Assembly (NCBI GenBank): GCA_964565415.1
Contig: CAZMEX010000011.1
Coordinates: 1-62,902 of the forward strand
Direction: 5' to 3'
Length of the DNA: 62,902 bases
Source of the DNA: JAIOSM01 sp964565415
Lineage (GTDB): Bacteria > Desulfobacterota > Desulfobacteria > Desulfobacterales > Desulfobacteraceae
Within the stretch, counting starts at the first letter, position 1; every line of letters starts with the position of its first letter. A program made the position numbers and the translations under genes. The notes under the pieces are model-generated. The model was given only the letters and a program-made list of their open reading frames with translations, was not told where the DNA came from and did no database searches. This document shows, one piece after another, positions 35,279 through 44,198 of this stretch.

Positions 35279-37135
35279 TTAATGTATGATCTCTATCTTA
35301 TAACTGTCTTGACCCACACCAGGAGCAGTATCCCTTATCTCTTTGAGTTTAACATTTTTAACTTCTTCTTCGAGTATTTTTTTTGAAGATATCCCCTGAA
35401 TTATTGTTTTAGCCATAATAATGCCTCTTGCCTCTATAACGGGGTTACCAGGATTGTTCTTTATCCATTTAAGTATGTTCTCTCTTGCAAATTCAAGATT
35501 TTTGATTTTTAATTTCTGTTTCCCGATTTTTTGGGTCAACTCTTTTATTTGTTTTATAAGATTATTATTTGTTTTGCTGCATAATTCAAGTTTTTCCATG
35601 GCAAGTTTACCATCAGCTTTCAACTCCATCAGCTTTTTTTTTATGGCTTCAGGGTATTTTATCTCCTCCCCCCCTTTTTTTAAAGAGTTTATTTTGGAGA
35701 TGATCCTCTGCTTAAATATGTGAGAGTTATTCTTGATCTTAGTATATTTTAAAATTGTTTCCTCAATCTCTTCTCTTTTTTTTTCATTTTTATTTTGTTT
35801 GGCAATCATATCCTCAAGGGCTTCATTAAAATTCGCAATTGAAATTTTATTTTCCTGCAGCTCTTTTTCAGAAAATATATCCAAACCAACTCTTATAGTG
35901 CTTGGTTTGCCTTTTTCTGTTCCAATATTTTTAACAAATACACCCATCTTTGATGTGATTTTAGAAGAGATTATTTTCCCGGCTTCCATGGTGCACCTGC
36001 CTCTATTTTCAATGGTTGCATCTATAATTTCTTTTTTAACCACCACGTCCCCCACACAGCTGATATGGGATTTATGAATAAATGTAGCAGATAGATCCCC
36101 ATTGACTAATATTTTTCCACTATTGATACCATCTGAAATTTTTATATTGCCCTGGGCATCAATAATACCATCGTCAATAGCATTAGCTTTAATATTATTC
36201 CCTCTTACCTTAAAGCCACTATTAATGGACCCTTTAATATGAATGTTACCTTCATAGTCAATGTGACCGGTTTCATAATCAACATCTCCATCAATGATAT
36301 ACTCTTCCTGGACGCAGATTTCACCACCGTGGGAAATTTTTGGATGCCCTTTAACTGCAGCTGATACCTGCAAATTATTTTTGGAAAATTGCGTCCCTTT
36401 TCCTGCTTTTATTTGAATATCACATACAGGCTCCACAGAAACAGTCTCACCATAAATATTTTTACCCGGCTCTGCTTCAATCATTGGAGTTTTTATGGCT
36501 AAAACCATATCTTTTTCAACCTGGGGGATTATTCCTCTATCTTTAAAATCAATTTGACCATCCATATCAACCCCACCAGCTTTTAAATGCTCTGTTTCAA
36601 AGAAAAAATCAATCTTTGCATCTTCTCCCTGAACAGGTACAATACCCTTTGCAATCCTGAAAGGTTTTTCCTTAAATACAGGTGATTTTAAAAAGCTGAT
36701 AATCATTGGGTCGGTGACTACTCCTGAAATAATATCTTTATCAATTAGAATATCCTTAATATCCTTCACTGTACAACGTTTATCAAACTGGTCTGTTTTA
36801 ATAAGAAATGCAGCTAAAAAATCAGCTGTAATTTGTAATTTTAAACCATGGGATACCAGCTCAGGCTCCAGTAATAATTCCTCTTTGTTTTTAATGGTCT
36901 TCTCTATTTTTTTCAGCAGTTTTTTTTGCTCTTTTAAAACCGAATCGCGCTGTTTGCCAGTAATTAAACCTGCTTCAATAAGCATATCCCCAACAAGTTT
37001 TGGTTTTCTGCTTGATAAAGCTTTATCACTCTCCTGCTCCTCAAGAATAAACTCTAAATTATTTTTACTGATTAAACCCATTTTTATAGCAATGCCACCG
37101 AATTTTATTTGCGGGTTTGAATCTTCTCCCATCAA
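35279..37135 (-). CDS. FapA-family (DUF342) protein
   Basis: A 618-residue cytoplasmic FapA-like protein. The N-terminus is an alpha-helical repeat related to MshEN-type domains (KFGGIAIKMGLISKNNLEFIL and VGDMLIEAGLITGKQRDSVL). The middle has the FapA beta-helix (INSGFKVRGNNIKANAIDDG, ISDGINSGKILVNGDLSA), followed by a long coiled coil (about 450-580). In other bacteria FapA acts in polar flagellar or pilus-related assembly, but no such genes are adjacent. It converges with the DUF6178 gene, two bases apart. Confidence 0.85.
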   Translation of the reverse strand: MMGEDSNPQIKFGGIAIKMGLISKNNLEFILEEQESDKALSSRKPKLVGDMLIEAGLITGKQRDSVLKEQKKLLKKIEKTIKNKEELLLEPELVSHGLKLQITADFLAAFLIKTDQFDKRCTVKDIKDILIDKDIISGVVTDPMIISFLKSPVFKEKPFRIAKGIVPVQGEDAKIDFFFETEHLKAGGVDMDGQIDFKDRGIIPQVEKDMVLAIKTPMIEAEPGKNIYGETVSVEPVCDIQIKAGKGTQFSKNNLQVSAAVKGHPKISHGGEICVQEEYIIDGDVDYETGHIDYEGNIHIKGSINSGFKVRGNNIKANAIDDGIIDAQGNIKISDGINSGKILVNGDLSATFIHKSHISCVGDVVVKKEIIDATIENRGRCTMEAGKIISSKITSKMGVFVKNIGTEKGKPSTIRVGLDIFSEKELQENKISIANFNEALEDMIAKQNKNEKKREEIEETILKYTKIKNNSHIFKQRIISKINSLKKGGEEIKYPEAIKKKLMELKADGKLAMEKLELCSKTNNNLIKQIKELTQKIGKQKLKIKNLEFARENILKWIKNNPGNPVIEARGIIMAKTIIQGISSKKILEEEVKNVKLKEIRDTAPGVGQDSYKIEIIH

Positions 37136-37195
37136 AGTACTCCAATAAAGATTTTATGAGGTGGTCTAAACAATAGCAGCCAAAGTGTTTGAAAA

Positions 37196-37789
37196 TTATT
37201 CTGTGTCTGCCCTGCGATTTTCAAGTTGAATATCAAGTTTTTTCAATTTTTCAATTATCTCATTCTTGTTTTTAATATCTTCAGCATTTTTCTCCAGAAT
37301 TCTTTTTTGCTTTTGAAGGCTCTTATTTTTTAAGTCTATTTTACGAGCAAGCTTTGAACATTTTACAGCTAACTCTTCTTTTTCTTTAATTAATTCATTA
37401 TATTTTAAATTATTTTCAACCATGTAGCGTAGAAGAGCTTTGCTGTATTCAACGCTGACTTGATCGTCAAGCAAAGCATATTGGTTCAAATATTGTAGTG
37501 CCATGGAGAAATCAGGATTTGGGTTGCTTTTGTGTGAATATAACATGGCAAGCTGTAATAATACTTTTTTATGGTTTCTATCAGAAAAGGTCTTATCAGG
37601 TTTTGATAGTAATTTCTCTCTTTGGGTGATCTCATTTTCAAATGCGTTGTCACCCAATGCATAGTAAATAGATGATAAATGAGAATACATTAATTGCTCC
37701 GGGCTTTTTTTCAAGGTACATGCAAAAGGAGACATAAACAAAAAAGTCAGGAACAATCGAATAAAAATATTATCTAATAGTATCTTCAT
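37196..37789 (-). CDS. putative lipoprotein with coiled-coil tail
   Basis: A 197-residue exported protein. Hydrophobic residues about 5-22 end in MSPFAC, a lipobox-like sequence, so lipid attachment at Cys24 is likely. The mature part starts with a TPR-like helical stretch (SKPDKTFSDRNHKKVLLQLAMLYSHKSN) and ends with a long charged coiled coil (residues about 140-197). It lies 9 bases downstream of the GGDEF gene and may be its partner. Family not recognised. Confidence 0.7.
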   Translation of the reverse strand: MKILLDNIFIRLFLTFLFMSPFACTLKKSPEQLMYSHLSSIYYALGDNAFENEITQREKLLSKPDKTFSDRNHKKVLLQLAMLYSHKSNPNPDFSMALQYLNQYALLDDQVSVEYSKALLRYMVENNLKYNELIKEKEELAVKCSKLARKIDLKNKSLQKQKRILEKNAEDIKNKNEIIEKLKKLDIQLENRRADTE

Positions 37790-37798
37790 AAATTCATC

Positions 37799-39139
37799 TC
37801 AAAGGTTATCCAGTTTTCTTCTATCAGTAAGGAAAACACTCCCTTTAAATGTCTTTGCATACTCTTTTATTTCGGCAGCAAGCTCGCCTATCTTAACACT
37901 GCTTAAACCCAGGTCATTTTTATTTGTTACAACTGCAATTGAAATTGACATGATAGGAAACTTGTCAATTGTCCCCTTCCTTGTTTTTGATATTATATAA
38001 CCCTGTTCAAGATCTTTTTCATCATAAAATGTTTTGATCTTTTTATCAAACTCATCTAAAATTGCCTGGCAGATTACTTGATATTTATCCGAGGGAACAA
38101 TTGTAACAAAGTCATCACCGCCTATATGCCCAACAAAAAAACCAGATGATATTTTTTCTATCACAATGTTTTGTATAACATCGCCTGTAAATTTGATTAC
38201 ATCATTGCCCCTTGCATATCCGTACCTGTCATTAAATGATTTGAAATTATCAATATCTATAAGGCAGAATGCAATTGGTTTTTTGCCAATAACCTGCTGA
38301 TGTAAAAAATTCTCAACTGCCATGCCTCCGGGCAATCTGGTTAAAGGGCTGGTATCAATATCTACTGCTTTAAGTTTTTCAAGCTGTCTTGCCATGGAAG
38401 TTAACGCTTTAGCCAGCATACCAAATTCATCATTCTGGTTAATTTCCGGAACAAAATCAAATTGATGGCGGGAAAATTTTAAGGCTGCGAGTTTTAACTG
38501 ATTTATGGAACGAACAACATGATTTGTAATTAATAAAGCTGCTCCAATTCCCACAATGATACCAAGTATGGAAAAAAAGGCTACAACATAAAAAGCTTTT
38601 TTGCTGAAAACATTAGCTTGAAACGTTTTTTTTGTAAGACTTCTTTTGGTATCAGACATCATTGTCTGTATTGTATCCAATTGAGCATTTAAATTTTTTT
38701 TAATCTTTTTTCCATTATTGGCTTGTGCCTGGTGAAGAGCCTCTTTCTCAAGGTCAAACATGGCAAAGTAAAAAGAGTTATATCTATTATGTAAGACTCT
38801 TATTATTTCTATTTTTTTTCTGTCTGCCTGGGGAATATCAGTTAATCCTTTTAAGATTTTCTTAAATTCAAAATCTCTTTTTGAAAAAAGCGTTAACATC
38901 TCTTCGTTTTTTAAAATCAGATATCGCCGGGCACATGATTCCTGGGCAAATAGAGTGTCATGTAGATTGTCACACGCTTCGATAATGGCAATATTAGTGT
39001 TGACAATTCCTCTGTTAATATCACTGAGTTCATTTAAACTGGAGAGTGTATACAATGATAATATGATAATAATTAATGCCAGGGGAAGATAACCCAGGGT
39101 CATTTTAGTGGCTATGGTTAATCCGGAAAATTTTTTCAT
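37799..39139 (-). CDS. membrane GGDEF-domain protein (putative diguanylate cyclase)
   Basis: A 446-residue protein with transmembrane helices near residues 13-30 and 185-207 enclosing a four-helix-type sensor, a HAMP-like linker, then a GGDEF domain (about 270-430). The active-site loop reads GGDDF; RYGYARGNDVIKFTG is the normal substrate-binding part. GGDDF departs from GG(D/E)EF, so c-di-GMP synthesis is possible but not certain. It is the upstream gene of the lipoprotein and reads leftward away from the rnf operon. Confidence 0.85.
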   Translation of the reverse strand: MKKFSGLTIATKMTLGYLPLALIIIILSLYTLSSLNELSDINRGIVNTNIAIIEACDNLHDTLFAQESCARRYLILKNEEMLTLFSKRDFEFKKILKGLTDIPQADRKKIEIIRVLHNRYNSFYFAMFDLEKEALHQAQANNGKKIKKNLNAQLDTIQTMMSDTKRSLTKKTFQANVFSKKAFYVVAFFSILGIIVGIGAALLITNHVVRSINQLKLAALKFSRHQFDFVPEINQNDEFGMLAKALTSMARQLEKLKAVDIDTSPLTRLPGGMAVENFLHQQVIGKKPIAFCLIDIDNFKSFNDRYGYARGNDVIKFTGDVIQNIVIEKISSGFFVGHIGGDDFVTIVPSDKYQVICQAILDEFDKKIKTFYDEKDLEQGYIISKTRKGTIDKFPIMSISIAVVTNKNDLGLSSVKIGELAAEIKEYAKTFKGSVFLTDRRKLDNL

Positions 39140-39278
39140 ATTATCTATAATATTCCGATAATTCTAGTTTATATTTTACTCAAAATATGGAAAAAACTAA
39201 ACAATCATTCACCCTTTTGATAGTAAATTTTTCAAATAAAAGCAAGGTTTAAATTTATAAGTAGTATACTTAAATAAA

Positions 39279-39310
39279 AAGGAGTTAATGAATTACACAT
39301 TAACCCCTTA
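39279..39310 (-). terminator. intrinsic terminator of the rnf operon
   Basis: Read leftward, TAAGGGGTTAATG folds with CATTAACTCCTTT (one mismatch) and is followed by TTTTATTT. It lies just after the rnfB stop. Confidence 0.7.
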
Positions 39311-39328
39311 TATTATTCTGTTGATATT

Positions 39329-41416
39329 TTAAGTAAGCAATTGTTGCGGTTTGTCTGGATTATAGCATAATCTACAGCAGTCAAGGCAGCGATTTGCCTC
39401 TTTAATGGCATCTTCTTCAGGCAGAACAAGGTCAACTTCTATATAGGAATCCAACCTCTCCTTAACAGGCAGCTCAGGCATTTTAGCTCTTTTGCTTTTT
39501 TCAATGCCCTCCACCTTAGTAAAAATAGATTCGCGGATACGTTTTTGTCGTAATGAGTCTGGTACAGGGGTAATCTCTTCTCCCTTTAAAAACATATCTA
39601 TTGATCTTGCAGCACGTCGTCCTCCACCAATTGCTTCCACAACAAGGGAAGGTCCTGTTGCCGCATCCCCCGCAGTAAATACATAGGGTATTGTGGTTGT
39701 TAATACTTCAGGGTCGTTTTCAATGGTGTTCCATCTTGTGAGCTCAAGCTCAGTCATTCTCGGGTGGGGATCATGTTCTTTAAATGATGCTTCAGGTGAT
39801 TGTCCGATTGCTGTAATAATTGTATCAACATCAATTAATGTCTCGGAGCCTTCAATGGGCTCAGGTCTTCTTCTGCCACTGTCATCAGGTTCACCAAGTT
39901 CCATTTTCAGATATTCAAGTTGAGTTACATGCCCTGAATCATCTCCCACAACTTTAGTAGGGGCTGCAAGAAAAACAAATTCTACTCCCTCTTCTTCAGA
40001 TGCAACTATTTCAACTTCATTGGCAGGCATCTCATTTCTAGTCCTTCTGTAAACAAGATAAACTTTTTCAAGCCCGATTCTAAGAAGTGTTCGAACACAA
40101 TCTATGGCAGTGTTACCACCGCCTATTACACAAGCTTTTTTCCCAAGTCCCAAACTTTCGCCCTGGGAATTTCTTGCAAGAAAATTAATTCCTGTAAAGC
40201 ATCCTTCAAGGTTTTCACCATCTATTCCAAGAGAGTAATCTTCCCATGCACCAATGCCTAAAAATACAGCACTGTATCCAGAAGCAACCAGGGAACCCAA
40301 ACCAAAATCTTTTCCAAATTTAACATGGGTATAAGCATTTATACCCAGGTTCAGTATACCGTCCAATTCCCAATCAAGCACTTTATCAGGAAGTCTGTAT
40401 TCAGGAATTCCATATCGTACCATGCCACCAAGTTTTGGCATTGCTTCAAAGATAGACACTTTATGTCCAAGTCTTCTTAAAAAATATGCGCAGCTCATGC
40501 CAGAGGGTCCGCTGCCGATCACAGCCACCTTTTTACCAGTATCAGGAGCACATTTAATGGGAATACGTGAGCCTGATTCCATCTCAAAATCTGAAACAAA
40601 ACGTTTTATCTGGTTTATTGAGACAGGTTCATCTTCAATTCCTCTTCTGCATTCATCCTCACATGGATGGGGGCAAACCCTGCCGCATGTGAGAGGAAGA
40701 GGATTACGCATTCTTATCACCTGCACTGCCTCTTTATATTTACCCTGTTTTGCAAGGGAGATGTATCTTGGGATATCAATTTCAGCAGGACAGGTTTGGG
40801 AGCATGGTGCAAGGGGATCATTCTGCTGATTTAATTTTAAAAGTTTTTCAGATAGAGTTCTTACCTCAATTATTCCCTTGGGACAAGCTGTTTCGCACGC
40901 TCCACAGCCCACACATTTATCATCATCTACAACAGGAAACCCTTTTTCTCCTATAATAAGAGCATCAAATTTACATGCTTTAACACAATCGCCAAGCCCT
41001 AAACATCCAATATGACAATCTCTCTTGCCGCCAAATACAATATCCATTGCCCTGCATGAATTAACACCAAGGTAATTATATTTGTCAGTTGCACGGGTTC
41101 CACCATTACACATATTATATGAAATTGATGATTCAGCAGTTCCCACAGGCATTCCAACAATTTCAGCAATATTTTCTGCCTTTTCACGACTGGAGGAGAT
41201 CACACACACAGTTGGAAGAGCATCGCCGGACACAACAGCCTGGGCAGCTGAAGAGCAGCCAGTATATCCACATCCGCCACAATTGGCACCTTCCAGATTA
41301 TCTTCAACAAGAGCAATTTTAGGATCTTCATAAACATAGAAAACTTTTGAAGCAAAGCTTAGTACGATACTGCATGCAGCACCTATACCGAGCATAAACA
41401 GAAAAGATTCAATCAT
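39329..41416 (-). CDS. rnfB: RnfB fused to a GltD/NfnB-like NADP(H)-FAD oxidoreductase
   Basis: A 695-residue chain. Residues 1-25 are the RnfB membrane anchor, then a four-Cys cluster (ANCGGCGYTGCS with GDALPTVC), and a ferredoxin-like region with CHIGCLGLGDCVKACKF and CVGCGACETACP. From about residue 200 a GltD-type module begins (CSQTCPAEIDIPRYISLA, CGRVCPHPCEDECRR), with FAD motif GSGPSGMSCA near 300 and the pyridine-nucleotide motif GGGNTAIDCVRT followed by YRRTRNEMPA, an NADP(H)-type signature. It ends with CLDCCRLCYNPD. Ordinary RnfB is near 190-330 residues and has only the first part. The fusion suggests electrons pass between ferredoxin clusters and a flavin/NADP(H) site on one polypeptide. 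Confidence 0.93.
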   Translation of the reverse strand: MIESFLFMLGIGAACSIVLSFASKVFYVYEDPKIALVEDNLEGANCGGCGYTGCSSAAQAVVSGDALPTVCVISSSREKAENIAEIVGMPVGTAESSISYNMCNGGTRATDKYNYLGVNSCRAMDIVFGGKRDCHIGCLGLGDCVKACKFDALIIGEKGFPVVDDDKCVGCGACETACPKGIIEVRTLSEKLLKLNQQNDPLAPCSQTCPAEIDIPRYISLAKQGKYKEAVQVIRMRNPLPLTCGRVCPHPCEDECRRGIEDEPVSINQIKRFVSDFEMESGSRIPIKCAPDTGKKVAVIGSGPSGMSCAYFLRRLGHKVSIFEAMPKLGGMVRYGIPEYRLPDKVLDWELDGILNLGINAYTHVKFGKDFGLGSLVASGYSAVFLGIGAWEDYSLGIDGENLEGCFTGINFLARNSQGESLGLGKKACVIGGGNTAIDCVRTLLRIGLEKVYLVYRRTRNEMPANEVEIVASEEEGVEFVFLAAPTKVVGDDSGHVTQLEYLKMELGEPDDSGRRRPEPIEGSETLIDVDTIITAIGQSPEASFKEHDPHPRMTELELTRWNTIENDPEVLTTTIPYVFTAGDAATGPSLVVEAIGGGRRAARSIDMFLKGEEITPVPDSLRQKRIRESIFTKVEGIEKSKRAKMPELPVKERLDSYIEVDLVLPEEDAIKEANRCLDCCRLCYNPDKPQQLLT

Positions 41417-41441
41417 AACTTAAAACTCCTGTAATTTATAT

Positions 41442-42014
41442 TTACGCCATGCCTTTGAAAGCAAAAAAGGAGAGGGCAATTATTCCGGCTGTAATCAAGC
41501 CTATTGAAGTATCCTGAAGCGGCTTTGGAACTCTGGCTATATTAATTCTCTCCCTTAAGCCTGCAAAAAGAATCAGTGCAAGACCAAAGCCCACAGCATA
41601 ACTGAAGGAAGAGACAATAGTCTCAACAAAGGTATAATCTTCTTTAATATTTATCAGGCAGACACCCATAACAGCACAATTTGTGGTAATCAAAGGAAGA
41701 AAGATGCCAAGCCCTGCATAGAGAGCAGGTATGCTCTTTTTTAAAAACATTTCAACAAATTGAACAAGGGATGCAATTACAAGAATAAAAGAGACAGTTC
41801 TCAAGTATTCGAGATCAAGTGTTTTTAAGAGATAATGGTCCACCATCCACGAAATAACACCTGCCATAACCAATACAAAGACAACTGCCATTGCCATACC
41901 CACAGCCGTTTCCATCTTGTTTGATGTGCCTAGAAATGGACAATTTCCAAGAAATTGGGCAAGGAGAATATTGTTTACGAAAATACAACCTATAGCTAAT
42001 ACAATAAGATCCAT
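41442..42014 (-). CDS. rnfA: Rnf complex integral membrane subunit RnfA
   Basis: A 190-residue, six-helix membrane protein, normal size. The opening FVNNILLAQFLGNCPFLGTSN carries the conserved Cys that helps bind the intramembrane iron-sulfur centre with RnfE. It also has ITTNCAVMGVCLINI in the half-way repeat. It lies between rnfE and the fused rnfB. The inverted repeats RnfA/RnfE form the ion-translocating core. Confidence 0.95.
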   Translation of the reverse strand: MDLIVLAIGCIFVNNILLAQFLGNCPFLGTSNKMETAVGMAMAVVFVLVMAGVISWMVDHYLLKTLDLEYLRTVSFILVIASLVQFVEMFLKKSIPALYAGLGIFLPLITTNCAVMGVCLINIKEDYTFVETIVSSFSYAVGFGLALILFAGLRERINIARVPKPLQDTSIGLITAGIIALSFFAFKGMA

Positions 42015-42026
42015 TTTTATCTCCTT

Positions 42027-42632
42027 TTATTTTTTCCCTACAATGTTCATGATACAGAGCAGTAACCCCAGACAGACAAAGGCTCCAGGTGCTTCAACCA
42101 TGAAGGTAAATGGCTCAAATGAAGGTCCAAATAATACTATTGGAGTTCCTGTCAATGTAATTGTTCCACTTCCTAAACCCTCTCTTACAGAACTTATGGC
42201 AATCAGAGAAAGTGTATATCCTATTCCCATGCCTAGTCCATCTGCTATTGATAAAACAGGTGGATTTTTACTTGCAAATGCTTCGGCACGTCCAAGCACA
42301 ATGCAGTTAACAACAATAAGAGGGATAAAAATTCCAAGTTTTAAAAAAAGCGGGTAAGTATATGCCTGCATTAAAAGTTCTACAATAGTTACAAAGGTAG
42401 CTATGATAACAACAAAGCATGGAATCCTGACTTTTGCAGGAATGGAATTTCTGAATAGAGATACAAAAAGGTTAGAAAAAACCAGAACAAATGTTGTTGC
42501 AAGCCCCATTCCAATGCCATTCTCAACTGTTTTTGTTACAGCAAGGATAGGACATAGCCCCAGAACTATTCTGAAAGGAGCAATCTCTGTCCATAACCCC
42601 TTGGTAAACTCTTTTGCTATGGATTGTGCCAT
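42027..42632 (-). CDS. rnfE: Rnf complex integral membrane subunit RnfE
   Basis: A 201-residue six-helix partner of RnfA. RIVLGLCPILAVTKTVENGIG near 24 and VVNCIVLGRAEAFASKNPP near 105 carry the conserved Cys residues that face those of RnfA. Length is normal. It follows rnfG by 23 bases. Confidence 0.94.
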   Translation of the reverse strand: MAQSIAKEFTKGLWTEIAPFRIVLGLCPILAVTKTVENGIGMGLATTFVLVFSNLFVSLFRNSIPAKVRIPCFVVIIATFVTIVELLMQAYTYPLFLKLGIFIPLIVVNCIVLGRAEAFASKNPPVLSIADGLGMGIGYTLSLIAISSVREGLGSGTITLTGTPIVLFGPSFEPFTFMVEAPGAFVCLGLLLCIMNIVGKK

Positions 42633-42655
42633 AACTTATATTCTCCTAAATTATC

Positions 42656-43237
42656 TTATTTCATCTTATTAATAATTTGCGGTTTAAGTTTCAGGTAAAG
42701 CTCTTGTAACCGGGTAGCTGCTACACATACACCTTTTGATGTGACAGTTGCTCCGGACATTGCATCAATATCTCCACCACTGTTTTTTATTTTGAAGTTT
42801 GCATCAAACCCCATCCCTGCAAACTGGGATACAAAGGAGGTATCATCCTTTGCTCTGGAACCAATACCAGGCGTTTCAGAATGAGTTGTGACCCTGGCTT
42901 TAATTATCTTGTCGGTCTCAAGATTAATGCCGACCATTAAACCAAGATCTCCTCCAAACCCGGCTCCTGAAGCTTCAAAAGCCACAGCTTTTAAACCATT
43001 TTCAAGTTTAGCCGGAAAAAAAGTGATCTCTTTATCCTCTACTTTAATTTTAAAGCGCTCTTTTAAAGGATCATTGGTTGCTGTACTGAAAATGGCTTCA
43101 ATGGCAGGAGCTTTCTGGAATTTTAAGACCTGGCTTTCTATTTTCTCTTCAGTTCCTGTTTTAAGGGCAGCAAGAACACCTCCTGAAACAGCTGTGATAA
43201 TTGTCAGTACCATAATCATTTTTATCATTTCACGCAT
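42656..43237 (-). CDS. rnfG: Rnf complex flavoprotein subunit RnfG
   Basis: A 193-residue protein with an N-terminal membrane anchor (about 6-25) and a periplasmic FMN-binding domain. The covalent FMN site is the Thr in MSGATVTSKG near 170; HSETPGIGSRAKD also matches the family. The start overlaps the end of rnfD by 8 bases, so the pair is coupled. An ApbE-type flavin transferase is required but not encoded here. Confidence 0.94.
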   Translation of the reverse strand: MREMIKMIMVLTIITAVSGGVLAALKTGTEEKIESQVLKFQKAPAIEAIFSTATNDPLKERFKIKVEDKEITFFPAKLENGLKAVAFEASGAGFGGDLGLMVGINLETDKIIKARVTTHSETPGIGSRAKDDTSFVSQFAGMGFDANFKIKNSGGDIDAMSGATVTSKGVCVAATRLQELYLKLKPQIINKMK

Positions 43238-44198
43238 TGTTCACTCCCCTTCCCAGAGCTTTTGGTCTGATAAAGTCAATGAGTGGATTAACAAGATTTG
43301 TTAAAAGTATGGCAAGAACAGTTCCATCAGGGTAAGCTCCAATATTTCTTATCAGGATAATCATAGTACCTCCGAGGAGTCCATAAATCAGCATGGGAAT
43401 CAGATTCACCGGAGAAGAGGAATTCTCCGTGGCAAGAAAAACAGCACCAAATAGTGTATAGCCTGAAAACAGATGAAACATGGGACCTGCAAAACCTTGC
43501 GGATTTGACATTTTAAAAATCAAAGCAGTGATAATAATTCCTGCAATATAAGAGATTGTTATCTCCCATCTTATGTATCCTCTGACTATCAGGAAAACTC
43601 CACCAATGATAAGACCAAGTCCAAATGTAGTACCGATTGAGCCAACCTGATTGCCCATAATAAGATCCTTGATGGAGAAAAAATCAAGGGCAGACACTCC
43701 CTGATGTTTCAGCGCTGCAAGTGGAGCTAACGCCTTAAAATCAAACTCATAGTTTAAAAGAGCAGCATCTGCATCAAAATATCCCGGCCATGAAATCATT
43801 AAAATTGCAACTCCCACAAGGACAGGATTAAAAGGATTTGCACCAAGCCCTCCATAGATCTGCTTGCCAATAACAATTGCAACCAATGCTCCTGTGACAA
43901 CAACCCACCATGGAGTTGTAGCAGGGAGCATCATGCCAAAAAGCAGACCAATTAATGCAGCATCATAATCCATAATCGAGATGGGTCTTTTCATTGCAAA
44001 GTTCATAACAAGCTCAAAGAACATGCTGGCTGATATTGCAAGCAGTATGACACCAAGAGCTGGCATGCCAAACTTCACAATACCAAAAATAACAGCTGGC
44101 ATTGCAGCAAGGATCATGTTTAAATTCATCTTACAAATTGAATCGCCGTCATGCCAGAAAGGAGCATGGGATACTGTAAGTTTTATTCTTTTAGTCAT
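43230..44198 (-). CDS. rnfD: Rnf complex integral membrane subunit RnfD
   Basis: A 322-residue multi-helix membrane protein. GGLGANPFNPVLVGVAILMI near 130 and GNQVGSIGTTFGLG near 185 match RnfD; the Thr of the latter corresponds to the covalent FMN site. ENSSSPVN near 250 is the usual TSPVT-type motif. Its ATG overlaps the rnfC stop (4 bases). Confidence 0.94.
   Translation of the reverse strand: MTKRIKLTVSHAPFWHDGDSICKMNLNMILAAMPAVIFGIVKFGMPALGVILLAISASMFFELVMNFAMKRPISIMDYDAALIGLLFGMMLPATTPWWVVVTGALVAIVIGKQIYGGLGANPFNPVLVGVAILMISWPGYFDADAALLNYEFDFKALAPLAALKHQGVSALDFFSIKDLIMGNQVGSIGTTFGLGLIIGGVFLIVRGYIRWEITISYIAGIIITALIFKMSNPQGFAGPMFHLFSGYTLFGAVFLATENSSSPVNLIPMLIYGLLGGTMIILIRNIGAYPDGTVLAILLTNLVNPLIDFIRPKALGRGVNNA

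Noticed and set aside
37799..39139. Assigning the GGDEF protein as an active diguanylate cyclase
   Set aside because: The active-site loop reads GGDDF, so activity is uncertain and not claimed.
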